In this document: positions 52,975 through 60,908 of the stretch, one piece after another
Numbering within the stretch: position 1 is the first letter of the stretch
Layout of the letters: every line of letters begins with the position of its first letter
Assembly (NCBI GenBank): GCA_018268755.1
Contig: JAFDVW010000007.1
Coordinates: 124,001 to 188,000 of the forward strand
Direction of reading: 5' to 3'
Length of the DNA: 64,000 nucleotides
From: Acidobacteriota bacterium
Lineage (GTDB): Bacteria > Acidobacteriota > Terriglobia > Terriglobales > Acidobacteriaceae
Notes under the pieces: generated by a model
The model's database searches: none
Seen by the model: the letters and a program-made list of their open reading frames with translations, nothing else
What the model was told of the DNA's origin: nothing
Program-made: the position numbers and the translations under genes

Positions 52975-53838
52975 ATGAAAAAGCTTTCCCGTCGTGCTTT
53001 TGCCGGCAGCGGCGCGATCCTTGCCACCGCGTTTGCCGCCCCCAGCCGCGCCCATTCTCTGGCCGAGGAATGGGGAGCCGCGCCCTCCTCTCCGATTCGC
53101 CTGGGATTGGCCAGTTACACATTTCAGGAGTTCAGCCGGGCCCAGCTGATCAGCTTCATGAAAGAGCTCAAGGTCCTCGACCTCAATGCCAAGGATGTGC
53201 AAGACCATCTGCCGATGGACAGGCAGTAACAAAGGGTTGCCTTGGCGGATTACGCCGCGGCCAACATCCGGCTCCACGCGGCTGGGGCCATTTACTTTAC
53301 GAAAGATGAGGACGCAGACATCCGGGAGAAATTCGAATACTGCAAGCGAGCCGGTATTTCTGTGGTAGTCGCCGGGGACCCCACACCTGAATCCTTACCC
53401 CGGATCGAAACGTTCGCAAAAGAGTATGACATCCGCGTTGCCATCCATAACCACGGCCCCGAAGACAAGCTCTGGCCTTCACCGCTGGATGTGCTCAAAG
53501 CGGTCAAACACCTGGACCCTCGCATGGGGTGCTGCATGGACGTTGGACACGCCGCCAGAGCAGGCACGGATATCCCAAAAGCGATTCAGGCAATCGGGCC
53601 CCGGCTTTTCAACGTGCACATGAAAGATCTGACAGATTTTTCCAATAGAGACAGTCAAGTCGCCGTGGGCGATGGGATCATTCCTGTGCGGGAAATCTTT
53701 CAAGCGCTCAAGACCATAAACTATAAGGGGTTTGTCGATCTGGAATACGAAATCTATCCAGAAAATCCCATGCCCGGCGTGATCAGTAGTTTTGCCTACA
53801 TGCGCGGCCTGCTGAAAGGCATGAATTATTCGAGCTAA
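52975..53838 (+). pseudogene. TIM-barrel isomerase gene split by an in-frame TAA
   Basis: Both halves lie in the same frame. Bases 52975-53229 encode 84 residues with a Tat-type start (KLSRRAFAGSGAILATAFAA) and LASYTFQEFSRAQLISFMKE. A TAA at 53227-53229 (MDRQ-stop-QRVALADYAAANIRL) interrupts it, and 53242-53838 continues with YCKRAGISVVVAGDPTP, IHNHGPEDKLWPSPLDVLKA, MGCCMDVGHAARAG, FNVHMKDLTDF and FVDLEYEIYPEN. No shift in frame is needed to join them, so a single nonsense change or sequencing error is the simplest reading. The second half alone would lack the signal and first strands. If intact, it would be a paralogue of the gene at 50532. Confidence 0.82.
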
Positions 53839-53982
53839 TGCCGACCCCTTATTGCAGAGCCGGCGGCAACCAATGTTCCCCGTCTTCGCAAACAGCTCCT
53901 TATGATGACTTCCTAGATGAATTGGGGCGTAGTTGAGCAAACGATTGCCCTAGCTCAGGTTTCGGCTAGACTGGGAGCCACC

Positions 53983-56900
53983 ATGAAATTGTGGGCTGGG
54001 CGCAATTGCGGAGCGAAACTACGGCGGCGACGGCCAAGAGCTTTGGCTCTGGCGTGGCTGTTGGCCGCCCTGCTTTCGCCGGCCGCGGCCCTAAACCCCA
54101 ATCTGCAGATCTCCCAATACGCGCACACCGCCTGGCGCATTCAGGATGGCGTTTTTCGGGGAACCCCGAATGCCATCACGCAGACCCGCGATGGCTACTT
54201 ATGGATCGGCACCGAAGCAGGTTTGCTGCGCTTTGACGGCGTGCAGTTTGCCCCCTGGATCCCTCCCGCCGGACAGGCCTTGCCCACGGCTGCGATCGCT
54301 TCCCTGTTGGCGGCCCGCGATGGAAGTCTCTGGATCGGCACCAAAACCGGACTTGCCCATTGGGCGCAAGGAAAATTGACCATTCTGGCGGACGCTGGCG
54401 GTTTTATTGAGTCCATGGTGGAGGACTCGCAGGGTGTCTGGCTGGTCCGCTCGCAGATTCGCGATGGCCGGTCCTTATGCCAGGTGAGCGGCGATTCCGT
54501 CCATTGCTATGGCAGTGAGGATGGGATGCCTTTCCCCTACGCGCAGGCACTAGCGTGGGACGGGGAGGAAAACCTTTGGATTGGCAGCTCACTGGGCCTT
54601 TGCCGATGGAAGGCGCAGGCCTGCGAGACCCACCTTCCGCCTGCACTGAAGGTGGCGCAGGGGCTGGCAGGAGTCAGCTCCATTCTTGCCGGCCCACAGG
54701 AACTCTGGGTCGGGATCAAGCGCAGCGGCCCAGGGCTTGGCTTGCAGCAGTTCGCAAAGGGACAGTGGAAAGATATCGTGCTTCCCGGGTTCCGTGGTTC
54801 CAACTTCGAGGTCAACAGTCTGTTTCAGGACCGTGACGGCGCGCTATGGGTCGGGACCACCGGCCAAGGCATCTATCGTTTGGCCGCAGGCAGGGCGGAA
54901 AACTTCGGCAGCATGGATGGCCTCACCAGCGATGCGGTGACACACTTTTTTCAAGACCGCGAAGGCAATTTATGGATCGTCACGAACCGCGGTATCGATC
55001 GTCTGCGCGACTTTCGGGTCACGACCTTCTCGAAAGGAGAAGGCCTGACCACCGAGGACGCCGGATCAGTGGTCGCCGCGCGCGACGGCACCGTGTGGAT
55101 CGGCAATGCCCGCGGGCTGAACCTTTACCGCGACGGCAAGCTGTCCGCCATCGAGGAAGGCCACGGGCTACCCGGCCGCCTGGTGACAGCCCTGCTCGAA
55201 GACCATGCCGGGCGTCTCTGGATGGGGATCGATCGAACTCTGGCGGTTTATGAACAGGGACGCTTCCGCCCCATTGCCAAACCGGACGGCAGTCCGCTGG
55301 GGATCGTGCGCGCCCTGGCGGAAGACATCCACCACCATGTCTGGGTCTCGGTCACACAACCCGCGCTCTTCCGCATCGAGGACTTTCAAGTGCGGGAGGA
55401 AATCGGGGCGCTCCAGATTCCTCGCACGCGCGCGCTGGCCGCGGCCCCAGACGGGGGAGTCTTTGTCGGACTCAGTGATGGCAACTTTGGACGTTTTGAG
55501 CAGGGCCGTTTCAAAGTGCTGGATCTGCATGCCCAAAAGCCCAAGACGGTGCGCAATCTCTTGGCGGAAAAAGACGGTTCGGTCTGGATCAGCAAAGAAG
55601 ACGGCTTAGTGCTATGGAAAGAGGGGCAGGTTCAGACTCTTAGCTCGAGAAATGGCCTGCCCTGCGATTCGGTGTTCGCCGCGATTCGAGATCAGTCCGG
55701 TGCTTTATGGCTGGACGCGGAGTGTGGTTTCGTTTCCATTGCCGCCGCGGAACTGGAGAAGTGGAGGAAGCAACCGCAAACCCAGGTGAACGTGCTTTTG
55801 CTGGACGTTTTCGATGGCGCCCAGCCGGCTCTGACTAATTTCGGGCCGCAAGCCGCGCTCGCACCGGACGGAAAGCTGTGGTTCGTCAATGACACGGTGG
55901 TGCAAATGGTGGACCCCGGCCGCCTGGCACGAAATGAGATCCAGCCCCCGGTGCACATTCAGCAGATCATTGCTGACCGAAAAGGTTATTCGCCGGGCCG
56001 CGAACTGCACTTCCCGGCCCTCACCCACGATATTCAGATTGACTACACGGCGCTCAGTCTGGTGATGCCGGAAAGAGTGCGCTTCCGCTACCGGCTCGAG
56101 GGCCATGATACCGACTGGCAAGAGCCGGAAGGCAGACGCCAGGCGTTCTATAGCGAGCTGCCTCCCGGACACTACAAGTTTCGCGTCATCGCTTCCAATA
56201 ACGACGGGGTGTGGAACGAAACCGGGGCCGCGCAGGAGTTCACCATCGCGCCGGCCTTTTTCCAATCAAAATGGTTTTATCTCTCCTCTGCCCTGAGTGC
56301 CGCAGGATTACTCTGGCTGTTCTACACCTTGCGCGTCCGCCAGCTGGCAGGCCAGTTGCAGGCCCGTCTGGAAGAACGGCTGCAGGAACGGGAACGCATT
56401 GCGCGCGATTTGCACGACACCTTATTGCAAGGCATCTTCAGCGCCGCCATTGAACTGGAAATCGCCGAAGACCGGCTGCCGGCCAACTCCGAGGTCAAAC
56501 CCCTGCTGCAGCATGTCCTGGAAATCATGCGCAAAGTAGGAAACGAGGGACGCAACACTATTCGCAGCTTGCGCTCAACCCGGGCGGGCACGGATGGGCT
56601 GGAAGAGTCGCTTTCGCAGATTCAAAAACAATTTCTACTGCAGAAGGATGTGGCCTTTCATGTGGCGGCGGAAGGCGAGCCCCGCCCCCTCAGTCCGCTG
56701 GTTCGCGATGAGATCTATAGCATTGGCCGGGAGGCGGTCGTCAACGCTTTCCGCCATGCCCGCGCCCGCAGAATCGAGGTCGAAGTAGAATATACGGCGA
56801 GATACTTTCGCCTGCAGGTGCGCGACAACGGCAGCGGCATTGACGGGCAAACCCTGCTGACCGGCCGCGAAGGCCATTGGGGGCTGGCCGGCATGCGGGA

Positions 56901-57102
56901 ACGAGCCGAGAAAATCGGGGCCCGCTTTGAAGTGCTGAGCCGCGTGGGCTCCGGGACCGACGTGGAACTTTCCCTACCCGGCAGAATCGCCTATGAATCG
57001 GCGGCGGCCACCTGGTTCCCTGCCTGGTTCGCCCAGTTGTGGAAATCGAAGAACGTCCGGAATTGGCCTCCGGACAATAAGAGAGAATCGCGACTACCAT
57101 GA
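53983..57102 (+). CDS. Propeller-type sensor histidine kinase
   Basis: Hybrid-like sensor of 1039 aa without a receiver. The start at ATG 53983 has GGGAG 5 bases upstream. After a signal/anchor (ALALAWLLAALLSPAAA), two seven-bladed propellers of two-component-regulator repeats fill residues 40-670 (for example DGYLWIGTEAGLLRFDGVQF, DGSLWIGTKTGLAHW, DRDGALWVGTTGQGIYRL). A Y_Y_Y domain (about 680-760: HDIQIDYTALSLVMPERVRF) is followed by one membrane helix, a HisKA_3 domain with RIARDLHDTLLQGIFSA, and a HATPase with SIGREAVVNAFRHA and RDNGSGIDG. It overlaps the next gene by 4 bases (ATGA). The position after the sugar locus suggests sensing of sugars or glycans in the periplasm. Confidence 0.93.
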   Translation: MKLWAGRNCGAKLRRRRPRALALAWLLAALLSPAAALNPNLQISQYAHTAWRIQDGVFRGTPNAITQTRDGYLWIGTEAGLLRFDGVQFAPWIPPAGQALPTAAIASLLAARDGSLWIGTKTGLAHWAQGKLTILADAGGFIESMVEDSQGVWLVRSQIRDGRSLCQVSGDSVHCYGSEDGMPFPYAQALAWDGEENLWIGSSLGLCRWKAQACETHLPPALKVAQGLAGVSSILAGPQELWVGIKRSGPGLGLQQFAKGQWKDIVLPGFRGSNFEVNSLFQDRDGALWVGTTGQGIYRLAAGRAENFGSMDGLTSDAVTHFFQDREGNLWIVTNRGIDRLRDFRVTTFSKGEGLTTEDAGSVVAARDGTVWIGNARGLNLYRDGKLSAIEEGHGLPGRLVTALLEDHAGRLWMGIDRTLAVYEQGRFRPIAKPDGSPLGIVRALAEDIHHHVWVSVTQPALFRIEDFQVREEIGALQIPRTRALAAAPDGGVFVGLSDGNFGRFEQGRFKVLDLHAQKPKTVRNLLAEKDGSVWISKEDGLVLWKEGQVQTLSSRNGLPCDSVFAAIRDQSGALWLDAECGFVSIAAAELEKWRKQPQTQVNVLLLDVFDGAQPALTNFGPQAALAPDGKLWFVNDTVVQMVDPGRLARNEIQPPVHIQQIIADRKGYSPGRELHFPALTHDIQIDYTALSLVMPERVRFRYRLEGHDTDWQEPEGRRQAFYSELPPGHYKFRVIASNNDGVWNETGAAQEFTIAPAFFQSKWFYLSSALSAAGLLWLFYTLRVRQLAGQLQARLEERLQERERIARDLHDTLLQGIFSAAIELEIAEDRLPANSEVKPLLQHVLEIMRKVGNEGRNTIRSLRSTRAGTDGLEESLSQIQKQFLLQKDVAFHVAAEGEPRPLSPLVRDEIYSIGREAVVNAFRHARARRIEVEVEYTARYFRLQVRDNGSGIDGQTLLTGREGHWGLAGMRERAEKIGARFEVLSRVGSGTDVELSLPGRIAYESAAATWFPAWFAQLWKSKNVRNWPPDNKRESRLP

Positions 57103-57728
57103 ACAACGAAGCGCAAATCCGCGTCCTAAGCGTGGACGATCATCCATTATTGAGCGGAGGAATTTCGCTCCTCATTAACAGCCAGCTCGACATGATCTCG
57201 GTGGGCCACGCTTCTACCGGCCAGGAGTCGCTGCAGCTGTATCGCGAACTGCGGCCTGACATCGTGCTCATGGACCTGCGGCTGCCCGACATCAGCGGAA
57301 TTGACGCCACCATCGCCATCCGCAACGAGTTCCCGGAGGCCCGCATCATCATGCTCACCACCGCCGACGGCGACATGGAAGTCCGCCGGGCGCTCGACGC
57401 CGGGGCGCGCAGTTACCTGCTCAAGAGCATGCCGGGCAAGGAAATGGTCGATGTCATCCGCCAGGTGCACGCCGGAAAAAAGAAGATCCCGGCAGAGATC
57501 GCGGCCCAGCTCGCCGAACATTACAACGATGAGACCCTATCGGCGCGTGAAATCGAAGTTCTGCAACAGATCGCCGGCGGCAATCGCAACAAAGACATTG
57601 CCGAGCGGCTGTTCATTTCCGAAGACACAGTCAAAGCACATATCAAGCATCTGATGGAAAAATTGGGCGCCAACGATCGCACCGAAGCCGTGGCCATTGG
57701 GGTGCGGCGCGGCATTATCCACCTCTAA
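57099..57728 (+). CDS. NarL/FixJ-family response regulator paired with the propeller kinase
   Basis: Encodes 209 aa. Receiver with D13-D14 and D59 (VLMDLRLPDISG), K109 (YLLKS), and a LuxR-type helix-turn-helix (LSAREIEVLQQIAGGNRNKD, then LFISEDTVKAHIKHLMEKL). The ATG overlaps the kinase stop, so the two form a coupled pair. Its sequence is close to the regulator at 2239, suggesting a common ancestor, but it pairs with a different sensor type. Targets unknown. Confidence 0.95.
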   Translation: MNNEAQIRVLSVDDHPLLSGGISLLINSQLDMISVGHASTGQESLQLYRELRPDIVLMDLRLPDISGIDATIAIRNEFPEARIIMLTTADGDMEVRRALDAGARSYLLKSMPGKEMVDVIRQVHAGKKKIPAEIAAQLAEHYNDETLSAREIEVLQQIAGGNRNKDIAERLFISEDTVKAHIKHLMEKLGANDRTEAVAIGVRRGIIHL

Positions 57729-57830
57729 GGGGCGTGTTTCCGCCAGATGCGTGTCATTACCCGTTCGGGTAACTGCAAAATCGTGAGCCTGAGTGATTCT
57801 TTTTCCCCGCCCTGGGGCTAGGCTGAGCTC

Positions 57831-58325
57831 ATGGGTCCGCAACTGGCGGATCCTGGGGGATGTTTGCAAAGGCTGTATTCCAGATTCCCAGGCGGTTGGC
57901 CCGGCGCAGTGCTTTTGCTGCTGCGGGTGACCGTAGGAGTGACTCTGATCACCCAGGGCGCAGCTTACCTTCCTGAGCTCTCCAAAATCAGCGACTGGAC
58001 CGTATGCCTGCTGGCCTTGGGCGGGGGTCTAGGCCTTTTGCTCGGGATTCTGACCCGTGTGTTCGGGGCCATTGCAGTGGCCGGATATATAGGACTAACC
58101 TTCCAATGGCTGCCCGCTCCGAGCTACAACTTTTTTCACGAGAACCCGCTGAGCTACGACGTAATCCTTATGGCAGTGGTTTGTATGCTGCTTGGCCCGG
58201 GCGCCTTTTCGCTGGACGGACATTTCTTTGGACGGCGCAAGATCGTGATTCCGCAATCTTCCGCGCAGGCGTCCGAGCACATTTCGCACCCCGGGCTGCC
58301 TCCCGAGCGCCCCAGGAAGCAATGA
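57831..58325 (+). CDS. DoxX-like membrane protein
   Basis: Encodes 164 aa with four likely helices: GAVLLLLRVTVGVTLITQGA, WTVCLLALGGGLGLLLGIL, FGAIAVAGYIGLTFQWL and YDVILMAVVCMLLGPGAFSL. The order and the GxFSLD ending fit the DoxX/DoxD group, whose roles include quinone- or sulfur-linked redox functions. The C-terminal 30 residues are polar and probably cytoplasmic. Single gene. Confidence 0.8.
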   Translation: MGPQLADPGGCLQRLYSRFPGGWPGAVLLLLRVTVGVTLITQGAAYLPELSKISDWTVCLLALGGGLGLLLGILTRVFGAIAVAGYIGLTFQWLPAPSYNFFHENPLSYDVILMAVVCMLLGPGAFSLDGHFFGRRKIVIPQSSAQASEHISHPGLPPERPRKQ

Positions 58326-58496
58326 CCCGATCGTGTAATCGCCCGGCACCACTTCATAGTAGGGCGGGCATCGCCCGCTGGAAGTAGCAGAAAAGCCTTC
58401 TATCTGCCGATGCGTCCCAGGCCGTATCCAGCGCATAGTGAGTTCCACGAGAAGTTAAGAAGCCATTGCCGCCGACGCGGCAAACGGGAGGAAACT

Positions 58497-59036
58497 ATGA
58501 AGACGCGACATGTCGTCCTGGCGATCGCATTCCTGTTGCTGACAAGTATGGGGTTTGCCCAGAAGGTCAACGTGGACTGGGACCGCAAGACGGACTTTTC
58601 CAGCTTTCATACCTACGCCTGGCAAAAGAGCCCCAAGCCGGCCCCCGGACTGTGGGACCAGCGCATTGTGGACGGCGTGGATCAGCAATTAGCGGCCAAG
58701 GGCCTGAAGAAAGTGGATTCCAATCCGGATTTGTGGGTGGTGTACAGCAATAGCCACAGTGAGCAGAAGCAGGTCGTGGGCACCGGCTATGGCTTCGGTC
58801 CGGGATGGGGCTGGGGACGGGGCTGGCGGAGCGGCATCAGCACCGTCGAATACAACACCTACATCACCCAGCAAGGCACCTTGATCGTCGAACTGGCGGA
58901 CGCCAAAAACCAGCAGTTGTTATGGCGCGGTTCGGCGACCGCCACCATTTCCGACAAGTCCGATAAGAACATTAAGACCCTGAACAGTGCGCTCGACAAG
59001 CTGTTCAAGAACTATCCACCCCAAGACAACAACTAG
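58497..59036 (+). CDS. Exported DUF4136 protein
   Basis: Encodes 179 aa from ATG 58497 (GGAGG 6 bases upstream). The signal peptide HVVLAIAFLLLTSMGFA-QK precedes a domain typical of DUF4136: VDWDRKTDFSSFHTYAWQ, DGVDQQLAAKGLKKV, NPDLWVVYSNSH, then a Gly/Trp-rich segment (GYGFGPGWGWGRGW) and GTLIVELADAKNQQLLWRGS. Such proteins are periplasmic or membrane-attached; function unknown. It is 31 bases before the next exported gene. Confidence 0.88.
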   Translation: MKTRHVVLAIAFLLLTSMGFAQKVNVDWDRKTDFSSFHTYAWQKSPKPAPGLWDQRIVDGVDQQLAAKGLKKVDSNPDLWVVYSNSHSEQKQVVGTGYGFGPGWGWGRGWRSGISTVEYNTYITQQGTLIVELADAKNQQLLWRGSATATISDKSDKNIKTLNSALDKLFKNYPPQDNN

Positions 59037-59067
59037 AACTTACTTACGAACGAAGGAGTCTACGACC

Positions 59068-59622
59068 ATGAAATCCCTCATCACGCTATTGACCGCCGTA
59101 CTGCTGATCGGCACGGCATTCGCCGCCGATGACGTGGCCAGCGCCATCCACGGTACGGTTGAGAAGATTGACAATACCAGTAAGACAGTCGCGGTGAAGA
59201 CCGCGGATGGCTCGGTGCACACCCTGCATCTGGCCAAGAGCACTACGGTGCATGGCGCGAAAGCTACCGCCGATGCCACGGCGGCCGCCGGCAAAGCTTC
59301 CTGGCATGGCATCGACACCGGCTCGGAAGTGATTGTGCATTACACCAAGACCGGCACCGAGAAATCCGCGGTGGAGATTGATCGCATCGGCAAAGGCGGC
59401 TTTGATGTCACCAAGGGAACGGTAGAATCGATCAGCCGGGGCGGCAAGAGCATTGCGGTCAAGACCAGCGACGGGACGATCAAGACCTTCCATTTGACTG
59501 ACCGGGCGGCCAAATATGTCGGCACCGAAACCGGCAAAGGTGCGGAAAAAGGATCGCAGGTCACAGTTTATTCCACCGAGACCGCGGGCAAAAAGATGGC
59601 CCACTTCTTCGAAAAGATCTAG
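59068..59622 (+). CDS. Exported protein with an internal duplication
   Basis: Encodes 184 aa from ATG 59068 with AAGGAG 9 bases upstream. A signal peptide (SLITLLTAVLLIGTAFA) is followed by two similar units: GTVEKIDNTSKTVAVKTADG with SVHTLHLAKSTTVHG, and GTVESISRGGKSIAVKTSDG with TIKTFHLTDRAAKYVG. Each looks like a small beta-barrel. The family is not recognised; the pattern is like domains of DUF5666-type. Probably co-transcribed with the DUF4136 gene. Confidence 0.8.
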   Translation: MKSLITLLTAVLLIGTAFAADDVASAIHGTVEKIDNTSKTVAVKTADGSVHTLHLAKSTTVHGAKATADATAAAGKASWHGIDTGSEVIVHYTKTGTEKSAVEIDRIGKGGFDVTKGTVESISRGGKSIAVKTSDGTIKTFHLTDRAAKYVGTETGKGAEKGSQVTVYSTETAGKKMAHFFEKI

Positions 59623-59629
59623 CAAGGGA

Positions 59630-59660
59630 CGGCCGGAAAACCGGCCGCCCACTTGTCTTC
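59630..59660 (+). terminator. Likely terminator after the duplicated exported gene
   Basis: CGGCCGG (59630-59636) / CCGGCCG (59641-59647) with an AAAA loop, then a pyrimidine-rich stretch (CCCACTTGTCTTCC). Stem good, T-run poor. Confidence 0.5.
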
Positions 59661-59778
59661 CTTTTCCCCGTCCTCCGGTCATCGCCGTGACTTGAGGGCG
59701 CTTGCTTTCCCCGACACATGAAGTTTGCGCCTGCAACGAAACTGATATGATGGCGGCTCGCTTGGGAAGGACTGCTCG

Positions 59779-60906
59779 ATGAAACTGCTCTTTGCTATAG
59801 CGGTTTTGTGCCTGCTACTGACTGCCGGATGCGCCAAACCGGCGGGCCCAGCGCTCCCCCCACCCCTGGTGGATGTGGCCCCCGTGGTGCAGAAAGATGT
59901 TCCTATTACCCGGGAATGGGTGGCCAACGTCGATGGCTTCGTCAACGCCCAGATTCAACCCCAGGTCAGTGGCTACCTGCTGCGCCAGACGTATCGTGAA
60001 GGCTCCTTTGTAAAGCAAGGCCAGGTCCTCTTTGAGATTGACCCCAAGCCCCTGCAGGTTGCCTTAGAGCAGGCCCAGGGGCAACTGGCACAAGCCAAAG
60101 CCCAACTGGTCAAGGCCCAGCAGGACGTCGACCGCGACCGGCCGCTGGCCGAGGCCCGGGCCATCGCACAGAGCCAGCTGGACGGCGACGTCCAGGTGCT
60201 GCAAGCCCAGCGCGCCATTGTCGAAGCCCAACAGGCGCAAGTGGAGCTGGCGCGCATCAATCTCAGCTACACCAAGGTCCGCTCGCTGATTGATGGCGTC
60301 GCCGGCATCGCCAGCGGACAAATCGGCAATCTGGTCGGGCCTACCACCGTCCTCACCACGGTCTCGCAGGTCGAGCCCATCAAAGTTTATTTCGCGCTGG
60401 GAGAAAACGAATACTTGCGGGCCGCCCAACCGATCAGCGAGATCGCCCGCGGAGTGACGGCCACCGGCGAGCCGCGCAACGTGCAGCTGGTCCTGGGCAA
60501 TGGGACCCTGTATGACCAGCCCGGCAAGCTCTACCTGGCCGACCGGCAAGTAGATCCGCAGACCGGCACCATGCGCATCGCGGCAGTCTTTCCCAATCCC
60601 CATGGCCTGCTACGGCCGGGCCAGTTCGGCCGCATTCGCATGCAGGTGCAGATCCTGCCCAAAGCTCTGCTCATCCCGCAGGCGGCCGTAATCGAACTGC
60701 AAGGCAGCTATCAGGTCGCGGTTTTGGGAGCGGACAACAAAGTGGAAATCCGGCCGGTGAAAGTAGGGCCGCGCGTGGATGCCGACTGGGTCATCAGCGA
60801 CGGCCTGAAAACCGGAGAAAAGGTGATCGTGCAGGGCTTGCAACGAGTGCGCCCTGGCGGCATCGTCCAACCCAAGCCCTACCCGGCAGCGGCACCCAAG
60901 AACTAG
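59779..60906 (+). CDS. RND efflux periplasmic adaptor lipoprotein
   Basis: Membrane-fusion protein of 375 aa. The signal ends in the lipobox LLTAGC (C18). Order of domains: a beta-barrel/lipoyl start (ITREWVANVDGFVNAQIQPQ, VSGYLLRQTYREGSFVKQGQ), an alpha-hairpin (about 105-150: LEQAQGQLAQAKAQLVKAQQ), a second lipoyl half (INLSYTKVRSLIDGVAG), then a membrane-proximal domain. It links the inner pump to an outer-membrane channel. The pump gene follows after 2 bases, so the two form an operon. An outer-membrane partner is not seen here. Confidence 0.95.
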   Translation: MKLLFAIAVLCLLLTAGCAKPAGPALPPPLVDVAPVVQKDVPITREWVANVDGFVNAQIQPQVSGYLLRQTYREGSFVKQGQVLFEIDPKPLQVALEQAQGQLAQAKAQLVKAQQDVDRDRPLAEARAIAQSQLDGDVQVLQAQRAIVEAQQAQVELARINLSYTKVRSLIDGVAGIASGQIGNLVGPTTVLTTVSQVEPIKVYFALGENEYLRAAQPISEIARGVTATGEPRNVQLVLGNGTLYDQPGKLYLADRQVDPQTGTMRIAAVFPNPHGLLRPGQFGRIRMQVQILPKALLIPQAAVIELQGSYQVAVLGADNKVEIRPVKVGPRVDADWVISDGLKTGEKVIVQGLQRVRPGGIVQPKPYPAAAPKN

Positions 60907-60908
60907 CC

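Noticed and set aside
52975-53838. Two separate genes instead of one broken gene
   Set aside because: The first piece has only the signal and first barrel strands and the second lacks them; both share one frame and one family.
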